A stretch of DNA of 64,000 nt from Lysinibacillus fusiformis. GTDB lineage: Bacteria; Bacillota; Bacilli; Bacillales_A; Planococcaceae. Shown piece after piece: positions 52,076-60,471 of this stretch. A program made the translations under genes and the position numbers. The notes under the pieces were generated by a model that had not been told where the DNA came from, made no database searches, and saw nothing but the letters and a program-made list of their open reading frames with translations. The DNA is taken from contig NZ_PYWL01000002.1 of assembly GCF_003049525.1 (NCBI RefSeq), positions 496,001 through 560,000 of the forward strand, given 5' to 3'. Each line of letters begins with the position of its first letter. The stretch's first letter is position 1.

Positions 52076-52208
52076 AAGACTCTTTAATGAAGAAGATGAA
52101 AATTTCCTCGAGCAGATCATTGACAATAAAGAAGGATGGTTTTTTTACTGACTTGGTTGAAAGGCTATCTGGAATACAGAGTTCACGGAATACGAGGAGG
52201 ACTTGTAA
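52074..52208 (+). pseudogene. 3' fragment of unknown gene
   Basis: Directly after site E the frame reads LFNEEDENFLEQIIDNKEGW and then FFTDLVERLSG; after a one-base shift it ends TEFTEYEEDL and a stop at 52206. It is a gene tail abutting the repeat with a frameshift of its own. The family is unknown. Confidence 0.5.
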
Positions 52209-52216
52209 AATGAAAA

Positions 52217-52250
52217 ACAAACCCGGGATGGGATTCCCGGGTTTGTTTTT
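52217..52250. terminator. bidirectional terminator
   Basis: ACAAACCCGGGA / TCCCGGGTTTGT with T on both strands, between the fragment and the YflT-like gene. Confidence 0.9.
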
Positions 52251-52569
52251 ACTTATTGGCAACTATGACCAATTTACCTGTATCCAGTTCTTTTTCGAAT
52301 TGAGCAGCTTCCGATTCACTTAATCCGACAGAAGCTAACTCATTGCGGAGTTCATCTCCACGGGAATTCACCAGATTCTTCATAAAAGTCAGGAACCCTT
52401 GCTCGCCAATGCCAGCTTCTTCTGTCCCGAGTGCTTCGTTAATATCATCTTCACGTTCTTCATAGTGCGCAAAGATGTAAATGTTATCTCGAAGATATCC
52501 TTGCGCTTCTAATTTCTCCACTTCTTGTTTCGCCTGTACTACGTTTTCTACTGTCAATTTGACTGTCAT
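52249..52569 (-). CDS. YflT-type general stress protein
   Basis: The 106-residue protein matches the YflT / heat-induced stress protein domain: VEKLEAQGYLRDNIYIFAHYE at the start and acidic helices DELRNELASVGLSESEAAQFEKELDTGKLVIV at the end. AGGAGGGATAAAT precedes the ATG. A SigB-like promoter lies upstream, as expected for this family. It points against the direction of the neighbouring cassette genes. Confidence 0.88.
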   Translation of the reverse strand: MTVKLTVENVVQAKQEVEKLEAQGYLRDNIYIFAHYEEREDDINEALGTEEAGIGEQGFLTFMKNLVNSRGDELRNELASVGLSESEAAQFEKELDTGKLVIVANK

Positions 52570-52603
52570 TATTTATCCCTCCTAAATATGTTCACATTCA
52601 ATC

Positions 52604-52630
52604 TATTCCACTAAATTGAATGAATAAAAC
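52604..52630 (-). promoter_or_regulatory. candidate SigB promoter
   Basis: On the minus strand GTTTTA, 15 bases, GGAATA, close to the SigB consensus GTTTAA-N13-15-GGGTAT, 35 bases before the stress gene. Confidence 0.5.
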
Positions 52631-52752
52631 ATTTTTTTAGTTTTTAATTATGTAGAGTGGCATTAATAACTAATGGAATACTAATGAACAACTAGAAAAC
52701 AATGTAAGTTGTTATTCTATAATTGGGTACTATTCTATTTAGGGATTGTACC

Positions 52753-52793
52753 TTATTCAAGAATAGGGCGCAATTCTGCAACAAGAACTGTGC
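52753..52793 (+). repeat. partial cassette-like site F
   Basis: Left arm TTATTCAAGAATAGG and hairpin GCGCAATTCT / AGAACTGTGC followed by TTTTCTTC. The hairpin is a close relative of that in site D. The expected right arm (GGGCCA...) is not recognisable. Confidence 0.45.
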
Positions 52794-52961
52794 TTTTCTT
52801 CATACCGATTAGACTGTATATAAAAGATTCCGTGAACAAATATACTTAAGCTATAACAGCAGAGGAAAAGGATTTGAACGTCAATGGTAGCTTTTATTCA
52901 TTTTCCATTATATGTATAATTAGGGTGTGTTATTTTTTTTATTATGTTAGGAGGGATACAA

Positions 52962-53495
52962 ATGGGCATTTATCCTGATTGCCCTGTTATTGTTAAATCA
53001 ATAGAAATTGGTGGACTAACAAAATGGCAGCTTATTCAAAAGTTACAAGAACATTCAATCTCGATGAATCATTATGGTGAGCAATTATTATCTGATGATC
53101 AATTTATTACTTCTGAAACAAAGTACAGCCTAAATACTGTTGAACTGGCTGTTAGGAATCTTGGTTTTCCTGATGGAGCTACTATGCCTCAGCTTATAAA
53201 ACAAGCGAATAAACTTGGTTTGGAATTATGTCCACTTGAGGTTGGACCTTACGTAAGACTTGAATATTTAGACCAAGCTGAGGGAGATTTAGGGAATTCT
53301 CTACAACAACATCAAGCTCCTTCTGGATCCATCACAATAGCATCAGAGATAATACGTGATGATGATGATTTTCCTAAAGGATTTTACCTTAGAAAAATTG
53401 CCGGCGTACTATGGCTACGTGGTTATGTTGCTGACGACTTGCATATTTGGAATCCTGATGATCAATTTATCTTTAGGAAAACAGAGAAAATGTAA
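52962..53495 (+). CDS. hypothetical protein
   Basis: The 177-residue soluble protein starts MGIYPDCPVIVKSIEIGGLT; it contains a helical first half and a beta-rich second half with an acidic stretch (RDDDDFPKGFYLRKI) and ends WNPDDQFIFRKTEK. GTTAGGAGGG precedes the ATG. I have seen similar proteins in Bacillales but cannot name a family or function. The acetyltransferase follows 16 bases later. Confidence 0.65.
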   Translation: MGIYPDCPVIVKSIEIGGLTKWQLIQKLQEHSISMNHYGEQLLSDDQFITSETKYSLNTVELAVRNLGFPDGATMPQLIKQANKLGLELCPLEVGPYVRLEYLDQAEGDLGNSLQQHQAPSGSITIASEIIRDDDDFPKGFYLRKIAGVLWLRGYVADDLHIWNPDDQFIFRKTEKM

Positions 53496-53511
53496 AGAAG
53501 GGGAAATAAGA

Positions 53512-54009
53512 ATGATTGAATTACGAAAAATAACCGGTGAAAACATAGAAGAAGTCATAGCACTTGAGGTTGAAGAAAAACAGAAGGACTTTTTAGAAAC
53601 TACGAATCTCAAAAGTTTTGCAGATGCTCATATGTTGAATACAGACGGGATACCAGCGACTCCCGTTGCCATTTATCTCGATGAAGTTGTGGTTGGGTTT
53701 ATGATGTATATTTATGATACGTTAGATCATGAATCATTTGAAAATGAAGATTATTACGGAAAGAAGAGCTATTTTATATGGCATATGATGATTGACAAAA
53801 GGTATCAAAGGAAAGGATATGGCAAACTTGCCTTTGAAAAAATGTTGATGGAAATTGAACAGATGCCATATGGGGAAGCGAAGTATGTAACTCTCTTTTA
53901 TCATACAAGCAATGCCAAAGCTAAAACATTATATGCTTCCTTTGGCTTTGTAGATACAGGCATCATTCAGGATCACTCGATGTTGGCGATAAAGCATTTA
54001 GAAAAGTAA
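53512..54009 (+). CDS. GNAT acetyltransferase (BltD/SpeG-like)
   Basis: The 165-residue protein has PVAIYLDEVVVGFMMYIYD, WHMMIDKRYQRKGYGKLAFEKML (acetyl-CoA loop) and TSNAKAKTLYASFGFVDTG, a pattern close to spermine/spermidine acetyltransferases of the BltD type. ATG at 53512 follows AGAAGGGG; the longer frame starts inside the upstream gene. Polyamine acetylation is plausible but not proven. Lies between sites F and G. Confidence 0.85.
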   Translation: MIELRKITGENIEEVIALEVEEKQKDFLETTNLKSFADAHMLNTDGIPATPVAIYLDEVVVGFMMYIYDTLDHESFENEDYYGKKSYFIWHMMIDKRYQRKGYGKLAFEKMLMEIEQMPYGEAKYVTLFYHTSNAKAKTLYASFGFVDTGIIQDHSMLAIKHLEK

Positions 54010-54066
54010 ATAACCTTAGCTTACTGAAAGTAATGAGGCTTCTCGACTCCTCACCAAATTTAATAG

Positions 54067-54140
54067 TTATACCCCAATCGGATGCTTTGAAATAAGAAAG
54101 CATCTTTTCTTTATGAAGCAGGCTAGATTGTGCAATAACA
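54067..54140 (+). repeat. cassette-like palindromic site G
   Basis: Left arm TTATACCCCAATC, hairpin GATGCTTT-GAAATAA-GAAAGCATC with a TTTT tail, right arm AGGCTAGATTGTGCAATAAC. The two arms are inverted repeats with a few mismatches. It is the last copy found to the right; 54141-54310 holds nothing else recognisable. Confidence 0.6.
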
Positions 54141-54310
54141 CTTCTTGATAAAAAGGTTCGCTGACCAATTCACAAATTTATTAACAATATTTATAACTAT
54201 TTCAGTCTAATTACCGATAGCATTTTAAGTGATTTTCCTTTATTGTTAATAGGTCGTAAAAGACACTATCAGGAATATCCTGCAAATATTGAAATGATAG
54301 GTGGAAAACA

Positions 54311-55252
54311 ATGAATTATCAAGTTTTATTATATTACCATTACACAAAGATTGAAGATCCAGCTGTGTTTTCAGCAACGCACTTAGAAATGTGTAAAGAG
54401 ATCGGTTTAAAAGGTCGTATTTTAGTAGCCAATGAAGGCATTAACGGTACTGTTTCAGGTACGATTGAGCAAACAGAGCAATACATGGCAAACATGCAAG
54501 CTGACCCATTATTTGAAGGTATTGTCTTCAAAATTGATGCGGCGGATGATCATGCCTTCAAAAAAATGCACGTACGCCCTCGACCTGAGTTAGTAAACTT
54601 AGGCTTAGAAGAAGACGTAAACCCGCATGAATTAACAGGTCGCTACCTGTCACCAGAACAATTCCTTGCAGAAATGCAGGATGAAAATACAGTCGTATTA
54701 GATGTGCGTAACACATATGAATTCGATGTCGGCCATTTTCGTGGTGCGATTCGACCAGATGTAAAAAACTTCCGGGATACACCGGAATGGGTACGTGAGA
54801 ACCGCGAGTTATTCGAAGGGAAAAATGTGTTAACATATTGCACGGGTGGCATTCGTTGTGAGAAGTTTTCAGGTTGGATGAAACGTGAAGGCTTTGGTGA
54901 TGTCGGTCAATTACATGGCGGTGTTGCAACATACGGAAAAGACCCTGTTGCGAAAGGCCAATTATGGGACGGACAAATGTATGTATTTGATGAGCGCTTA
55001 ACGGTGCCCATCAATCAAGTAGAGCATGTGATTATCGGTCGGGATCATTATGACGGAGAGCCTTGTGAACGTTACATTAACTGTGCAAATCCTGAATGTA
55101 ACAAACAAATTATCGCATCTGAAGAAAATGAAGCCAAGCATTTAGGTGGCTGTACAATTGAATGTACAAAGCATGAGCGCAACCGCTACATCGTGCGTCA
55201 TAATTTAACAGAAGAACAAGTAGCCCAAACGATTGAGGCGTTACAAGTTTAA
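54311..55252 (+). CDS. trhO: tRNA uridine 5-oxyacetic acid pathway hydroxylase TrhO
   Basis: This rhodanese-fold protein hydroxylates U34 of certain tRNAs with oxygen (5-hydroxyuridine). The 313 residues show the N-terminal YceA-type domain ([16 protein letters not shown]), the rhodanese core with [15 protein letters not shown], and active-site Cys177 in [16 protein letters not shown], then [10 protein letters not shown] and a C-terminal zinc-like cluster [11 protein letters not shown]. Length is as in the family. The codon use looks like a conserved housekeeping gene, in contrast with the accessory region to its left. Confidence 0.93.
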   Translation: MNYQVLLYYHYTKIEDPAVFSATHLEMCKEIGLKGRILVANEGINGTVSGTIEQTEQYMANMQADPLFEGIVFKIDAADDHAFKKMHVRPRPELVNLGLEEDVNPHELTGRYLSPEQFLAEMQDENTVVLDVRNTYEFDVGHFRGAIRPDVKNFRDTPEWVRENRELFEGKNVLTYCTGGIRCEKFSGWMKREGFGDVGQLHGGVATYGKDPVAKGQLWDGQMYVFDERLTVPINQVEHVIIGRDHYDGEPCERYINCANPECNKQIIASEENEAKHLGGCTIECTKHERNRYIVRHNLTEEQVAQTIEALQV

Positions 55253-55536
55253 GTATGAACAGCTAGTTAAACATACAAAACAATATTAAATATCTTTCCC
55301 TCTACTACCTATATAGAGGTACTTAAAACACTCAGTGTAAGTGTTCGAACTATCCATTTCAAAATCGGACTAGTTTGCTCGCTTACATGGGGTGTTTTTT
55401 CTTTTGTAGGAAAAGAGTAAATGACTGTAGCTGTTTAGAGTAAATGATCACAGGGTATTCAAAAAATGTAACCGCATTTAATTAGTGCAAGCTCACAAAG
55501 TGTTTTTAAAATAATTAATATAGGAGATGATTGATA
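55253..55536 (+). other. intergenic with long-range hairpin terminator
   Basis: AACACTCAGTGTAAG (about 55328) and CTTACATGGGGTGTT (about 55383) pair over a 40-base loop and are followed by TTTTTC, so this is a possible terminator for trhO. The ribosome site of the next gene (AGGAGATG) is at 55522. Confidence 0.5.
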
Positions 55537-56431
55537 ATGGCAAACCCACATCTAACCGACCCCACGTAAGAAATATCATACGGGAAAATTCCCAGATCAA
55601 GAACAGAACACTCCAGCGCTACAGAATGAAATGAGCCCCAAACCTGACTGTGGAGAAGAATCATATAAAGGATACAATCGTCTGGAAGGGCGCAATGCCT
55701 TAATTACCGGAGGCGATTCTGGGATTGGTCGTGCCGCTGCTATTGCCTACGCACGCGAAGGGGCGAATGTGGCCATTCAATTCTTCCCGGGCGAAGAGGA
55801 AGATGCCAACGAAGTCAAAACATTAATTGAAAAAGAAGGCAGAAAAGCACTACTGCTACCATATGATTTACGGGAAGATGGTACTGCGACAGAGATTGTT
55901 ACAAAAACAGTGGAAGCCTTTGGTGGATTGGACCTGCTGGTATTAAATGCTGCGCAACAAATCGCACAGCCATCTCTAAGTGACCTAACAATCAACCAAG
56001 TGCAAGACACTTTCAAAGTAAACATCATCAGCATGTTCGAGACCGTCAAAGCTGCTGAAGAGCATCTGAAGCCAGGAAGTGCAATTATTACCACCACATC
56101 AGTTCAATCTTTCGATCCATCCTCATCTCTCATGGATTATGCCGCTACAAAAGGTGCGATAAGCAACTTTATGGTATCCCTGTCCTCGTACTTTGCTTCT
56201 AAAGGTGTCCGTGTCAATGGTGTCGCACCTGGCCCGATTTGGACGCCGCTTCAGTTGGATAACGGGAAATTAGAAGGAGAAATACCTGAGTTTGGTCAAA
56301 ATACTCCTCTCGGCCGTGCGGGACAGCCAGTAGAGCTTGCACCCGTTTATGTTCTTCTGGCCTCGGATGAAGGAAGCTATATCACCGGTCAGATATATGG
56401 GGTGACAGGCGGCAAGCCAATAGATTTGTAA
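55537..56431 (+). pseudogene. SDR oxidoreductase with N-terminal frameshift
   Basis: The protein is an SDR dehydrogenase of the YdaD/Gsp39 type: NALITGGDSGIGRAAAIAYA (NAD(P)-binding), YAATKGAISNF (catalytic Tyr-Lys) and a GSYITGQIYGVTGG end. The native start, ATG 55537 after AGGAGATG, gives MANPHLTDP and stops at 55569. Reading with one C fewer in the CCCC run at 55560-55563 continues RKKYHTGKFPDQEQNTPALQ into the long frame. An internal ATG at 55631 could still yield the whole Rossmann domain (266 residues), so partial function is possible. Confidence 0.8.
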
Positions 56432-56671
56432 GCTTAGGTATGTGATAAATAGACTCCCTCGAAATCAGTGATGTTTCTTAGACTACTACTTTAATAGGGC
56501 AAGGGAACGGATATTAGTTAGTAAACAAATAGACCTAAGATATCCCAACTCGACAATGAATATTTGTATGGAATAATGTAGGAGGTAACAGTAGCTATCG
56601 TTATCAGGGAGGATAATAATAATCCTGCAAAATGAACTTTCTAAAGCTATTTAGAGTAGTACCATGAATTT

Positions 56672-56711
56672 AAACTTCGTCTCTTCTATAAGGCGGAGTT
56701 TTTATTTTTTT
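56672..56711 (+). terminator. Rho-independent terminator
   Basis: AAACTTCGTC / GGCGGAGTTT (with G-U pairs) and a TTTATTTTTTT tail. The rest of 56432-56817 shows no gene. Confidence 0.75.
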
Positions 56712-56817
56712 GAATGGATAATTTACTTATAATTGGAACTTATACTCATTTTGACCGTATTAGAGTAAACGGACTATGTCAGTTAGAAGAGCTACATATA
56801 AAAAAGGAGAAAATGAT

Positions 56818-57012
56818 ATGAATATTTATTTAGTACTATTACCAATGGTTAGTATGTTGATAGGTTTGTATTTAGTTTGTTTGGGACTCTGGGAATTAAG
56901 AGTTGGCATAGATAGGAAAAGATTTATAACCTTCTCATTTACAGGGCTATTTTTGATTTTTATATTACCGAATATGTTTAGTTTTTTAAATGTAATGGTT
57001 AATAACTTCTAA
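56818..57012 (+). CDS. small two-helix membrane protein
   Basis: The 64-residue protein has two transmembrane helices (about 3-24 and 36-60) around GLWELRVGIDRKRFI. ATG at 56818 follows AAAAAGGAGAAAA and is preferred to a longer frame without a ribosome site. No family is known. Confidence 0.6.
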   Translation: MNIYLVLLPMVSMLIGLYLVCLGLWELRVGIDRKRFITFSFTGLFLIFILPNMFSFLNVMVNNF

Positions 57013-57086
57013 TAAATATCTATTAGCGAATTGATTTATGGGGGCTTTACTTCCATATGGAGTAGAGTTTTTTCTACTAAAAGTAG

Positions 57087-57485
57087 CGGAGCAGGATAGT
57101 TGGACAAACCCAACGTTCAAAAGGCTTATTCTTTATATTTGAAAGGTTTCATTTAAATCATCGGGTTGCATTTTCTCATTCAATATCAGATGAAATTAAG
57201 GAATTAGAAGCCCAGTTACTTGAAATGCGGGCGAGATGTACTTTATTAACTGTGTCACCAGAGAATTTAGAGCAAAGAATAATATGTAGAAGAAATCCTC
57301 ATGAATGGGAGGGGAAAACCTCAAAAGAAATGAAATTGGCATGTGAATTATTATTAGAACAACAACCAGCGTATAGGAGTCAAGCAGCAAATTCAATCAT
57401 TCCTACAATTGAAATAAATACTGATAATAAAGATTGGGAATCCTACGCAAAACAAATTTACTTATTTAACGAATTGCTGCTTTAG
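57087..57485 (+). pseudogene. 5'-truncated P-loop kinase-like gene
   Basis: The frame is open from 57087 and reads RSKGLFFIFERFHLNHRVAF, then EIKELEAQLLEMRARCTLLT and RNPHEWEGKTSKEMKLACEL. The FERFH segment (the ERxH of nucleoside-kinase folds) and LTVSPENLEQRI look like the C-terminal two thirds of a deoxynucleoside-kinase-type protein. The Walker A part and start are missing. A start at ATG 57225 would have no ribosome site. Confidence 0.55.
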
Positions 57486-57587
57486 TGCGGCAAGCATTTC
57501 AAGAACCTTCCCAAAAGAAGCTTAAGAACGTTTGTGCTTTGACTAAAAAATAAATTTGTTAAATGACACACTTATAGGGGCCGAAAT

Positions 57588-58007
57588 ATGGATAATATAA
57601 TAAAAAAACTAGCTGAATTGGAAAATGAATTAAAAAAGCCATTTCCTACTAAGGATATTAATAAAATATGTGAGGATTATCGAACAGAATTTTTGAATTT
57701 ACCTGATGTGGTAGATTTCTATGAAGATTTTCGTTACTACTGTGTGAACATATCAGGAACGTTAAGTTATGTTTTAGGCGATGTAATAAATCAAATTCCA
57801 GAGGGACAAATTGATATGCTATATAAGTCTTTTTTTGAATACTATAATCAATATGAATTTTTGGAAGGCCAAATAGCAAACTATCATCATTTTTTTCAAG
57901 AATATAAAACCCATGAACAAACGAGAAAATGGTTATTACAACTGTTGTCAAATAACCACTATCCATTTAAACGACAGAATCTATACACAAAAATAAATTT
58001 GAAATGA
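57588..58007 (+). CDS. hypothetical helical protein
   Basis: The 139-residue protein is acidic-helical: IIKKLAELENELKKPFPTKD, DVVDFYEDFRYYCVNISGTL and YHHFFQEYKTHEQTRKWLLQ. The ribosome site TATAGGGGCC is modest. Size and look recall YxiJ-like small proteins that accompany polymorphic toxins, but no toxin gene is near and the match is not firm. Confidence 0.6.
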   Translation: MDNIIKKLAELENELKKPFPTKDINKICEDYRTEFLNLPDVVDFYEDFRYYCVNISGTLSYVLGDVINQIPEGQIDMLYKSFFEYYNQYEFLEGQIANYHHFFQEYKTHEQTRKWLLQLLSNNHYPFKRQNLYTKINLK

Positions 58008-58078
58008 ACTTGAAAATTTTTGTTATAGTTAGCCCATTCTGGATTATGTTTTCTGACGCAAGATCCACCGATATATGA

Positions 58079-58109
58079 TAAACACCCTCATAGTTGTAAT
58101 TATGAGGGT
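58079..58109 (-). terminator. terminator of minus-strand gene
   Basis: ACCCTCATA / TATGAGGGT with a short T-containing tail (GTTTATC) on the minus strand. Confidence 0.75.
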
Positions 58110-58118
58110 ATTCGCTAA

Positions 58119-58514
58119 TTATTTGACCAATGCTAGTAAAAACTGGTCTCGATCCGTTTCTTCCTGCATTTTACTATCTACTAACATCGCACCTGATTGA
58201 ACTTTTGTCCTGTCATTGTCCACAAGGAATTGCATATTGACCTTTGTAACTTTATTATCAATGGAGCAATCTCCTTCGAACTCGACTACATCCTGTCTTT
58301 TCTGTGTTTCAAAATAAACCCAATACGGATTTTCGCAGGCAGCAGCAAAGCCATTTTCTAATGTTTTTGTACTATTTTCATAAGAATAGTTTTTTACATA
58401 TGTAATATATTCATTGTCTGTAATATCCTTTTGTGGACCATAGAAGTACCAAAACACCCCTAAAATACCGATGGGTACAATCCACAATATATTCCTTTTA
58501 CTTAATTTCCCCAT
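58119..58514 (-). CDS. membrane-anchored hypothetical protein
   Basis: The 131-residue protein has one N-terminal transmembrane helix (NILWIVPIGILGVFWYFYG) and an outside domain with two Cys (AACENPYW and FEGDCSIDNKV) that may form a disulfide. GGGGGAGG lies before the ATG. No family is recognised. Confidence 0.65.
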   Translation of the reverse strand: MGKLSKRNILWIVPIGILGVFWYFYGPQKDITDNEYITYVKNYSYENSTKTLENGFAAACENPYWVYFETQKRQDVVEFEGDCSIDNKVTKVNMQFLVDNDRTKVQSGAMLVDSKMQEETDRDQFLLALVK

Positions 58515-58704
58515 ACCTTTCCTCCCCCTTTATGAGAATATTTTAACATCTTCCTCCGCATTTTTGCTAGCTTACGATAATATTTTCTAAAGAGAGAGTT
58601 GTTTCTGTTGATTTCACATATTTTGAATTCATTCGTTAGATATGATAACGTTAGCTGGTAGAATGATATGCTACTACTAATGGTTGGATTGAGGAGGTTT
58701 TTTC

Positions 58705-60405
58705 ATGCATAAAAGAAGACGTGGCTTTCTCGTATTTCTTGTGCTGATTTTAATGGGTTTGCTCTTTTTTATCGGTATGAAGATGAGACCAGCCACACAA
58801 ACGACTAGAAATTCGGAGTCACCCCCAGTCCAAGAGCATAGCGATACTGCTACTGAGGGCGGCGATACCGGAAATCTTGACGTAGTCATTCAGGAAATTG
58901 TCAACCTAGCGGGAGAAGGGAAAGTACCTGATGTGCCATTTACCGCAGGGGAATCAGATAGTCGTACGGTTCATCAGCAATGGGGGGACCCTCAGCAAGT
59001 AATGGAGACCGCTAATGCACAATACGAAGATTTTCTTCAACAAGAGATAACGATTGGCTTTCAACGTACAAAAGCTTTCGATATCCGTTCGTTTAAAGCA
59101 AATATAAGGAATATTCATTTAGCAGATATTAAAAATAAGTTAGGCGAGCCGGATGAGGTCCGCTATTATCAGGATACAAAGACCGATCAAATTATTTTGG
59201 TGTATCAAGTGAACGCCAACTATCAACTAAAGTGGATTTTGCCAAAGCCGACTGACAATGAGGCCAATCCTGCTGTTCATCACATCTCTGTCTATACAGA
59301 AATAACGGATGAGATAGCAGAGACGATCAACCAGATGACATTGGATGAAAAGCTTGGTCAAATGATGTTTGCGGGTGTTTCAGGCACATCCCTTCAGCAA
59401 GAGACTAAAAGTTTGATTCGTGATTACAAGATTGGAGGATTGATTCTTTATGCCAATAATCTTGAAACACCACAGCAAACGGTCTCACTGATGAATGATT
59501 TGATGACAGCGAATGGGACTAATCGACTGCCACTATTCTTGGGAACTGACCAAGAAGGGGGGAAAGTAGTCAGATTACCGGGGCCGTTAAAAAATTTCCC
59601 GACGAACCAAAAGATTGGGCAAATCAATCAACCACAATTCTCCTATGAGATTGGAAAATTGTTAGGGGAACAATTAAAGGCATTTGGCTTCAACCTAGAC
59701 TTTGCCCCTGTCATGGATGTGAACAGCAATCCGAACAATCCGATTATTGGGGATCGTTCGTTTTCTAATAAGCCTGATATCGTTAGTCAATTAGGTATTC
59801 AGACCATGCAAGGTTTAGAAAGTCAGCAGGTGATTCCGGTCATCAAGCATTTCCCTGGTCATGGTGATACATCAGTAGATTCTCACTTAGAGCTTCCTAA
59901 AGTGTCGAAAAGTCTTGACGATTTAAATAAGCTGGAGCTTATTCCATTTAAAGTGGCCATTGATAAGGGTGTTGATGTGGTGATGGTCGGCCATATTTTA
60001 TTACCTAAAATCGATCAACAATTCCCTTCATCGATGTCGAAGGAAATTATTACTGGGCTATTAAGAAATCAGCTTGGCTTTGATGGGGTTGTAATGACCG
60101 ACGATATGACGATGAAAGCCATTACGAATCATTTTAGTATCGGGCAAGCTACTGTAGATTCTGTGAAGGCGGGAAATGATATTATTTTAATTGCCCATGA
60201 ATTCGCCAATGTCACAACGGCCATAGATGCATTGAAGGCAGCCGTAAAGAACGGAAAAATCTCAGAGCAGCAAATTAATGACAGTGTCCGTCGAATCATT
60301 CAGCTGAAAGAAAAATATCAGCTTGTGAATCATCCGGTATCAGCAGTGGATCTGAAGAAGCTCAATGCTCGTATGGACCAATTATTAAATACGTATATGA
60401 AATAA
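58705..60405 (+). CDS. nagZ: beta-N-acetylhexosaminidase, GH3 (NagZ type)
   Basis: The enzyme cleaves terminal beta-N-acetylglucosamine from cell-wall muropeptides. The 566 residues include an N-terminal anchor helix (FLVFLVLILMGLLFFIGM), a linker plus extra domain of about 180 residues, and a GH3 barrel with LGTDQEGGKVVRLPGP, the NagZ motif KHFPGHGDTSVDSH (about 381-394) and the nucleophile in VVMTDDMTM (Asp about 466). The anchor places it on the outer face of the membrane, as in Bacillus NagZ. GAGGAGG precedes the ATG. Confidence 0.9.
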   Translation: MHKRRRGFLVFLVLILMGLLFFIGMKMRPATQTTRNSESPPVQEHSDTATEGGDTGNLDVVIQEIVNLAGEGKVPDVPFTAGESDSRTVHQQWGDPQQVMETANAQYEDFLQQEITIGFQRTKAFDIRSFKANIRNIHLADIKNKLGEPDEVRYYQDTKTDQIILVYQVNANYQLKWILPKPTDNEANPAVHHISVYTEITDEIAETINQMTLDEKLGQMMFAGVSGTSLQQETKSLIRDYKIGGLILYANNLETPQQTVSLMNDLMTANGTNRLPLFLGTDQEGGKVVRLPGPLKNFPTNQKIGQINQPQFSYEIGKLLGEQLKAFGFNLDFAPVMDVNSNPNNPIIGDRSFSNKPDIVSQLGIQTMQGLESQQVIPVIKHFPGHGDTSVDSHLELPKVSKSLDDLNKLELIPFKVAIDKGVDVVMVGHILLPKIDQQFPSSMSKEIITGLLRNQLGFDGVVMTDDMTMKAITNHFSIGQATVDSVKAGNDIILIAHEFANVTTAIDALKAAVKNGKISEQQINDSVRRIIQLKEKYQLVNHPVSAVDLKKLNARMDQLLNTYMK

Positions 60406-60410
60406 AAGAG

Positions 60411-60446
60411 AAAGGGATATACATATCGATATGTATGTCCTTTTTT
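60411..60446 (+). terminator. Rho-independent terminator
   Basis: AAGGGATATACATAT paired with ATATGTATGTCCTT, followed by TTTT. Confidence 0.85.
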
Positions 60447-60471
60447 GTGAATGATAGAGAAGGGTGAAGGC

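Noticed and set aside
52087..52323. 78-codon plus-strand frame
   Set aside because: It crosses a bidirectional terminator and the opposite YflT-like gene; the protein-like signal lies in another frame.
47274..54140. Calling the region a true integron
   Set aside because: No integrase or attI is visible, no single site matches both core patterns, and the core consensus is short enough to arise by chance. Kept as a hypothesis only.
57588..58007. Toxin-immunity gene (YxiJ type)
   Set aside because: The likeness is vague and no toxin or secretion gene is adjacent.
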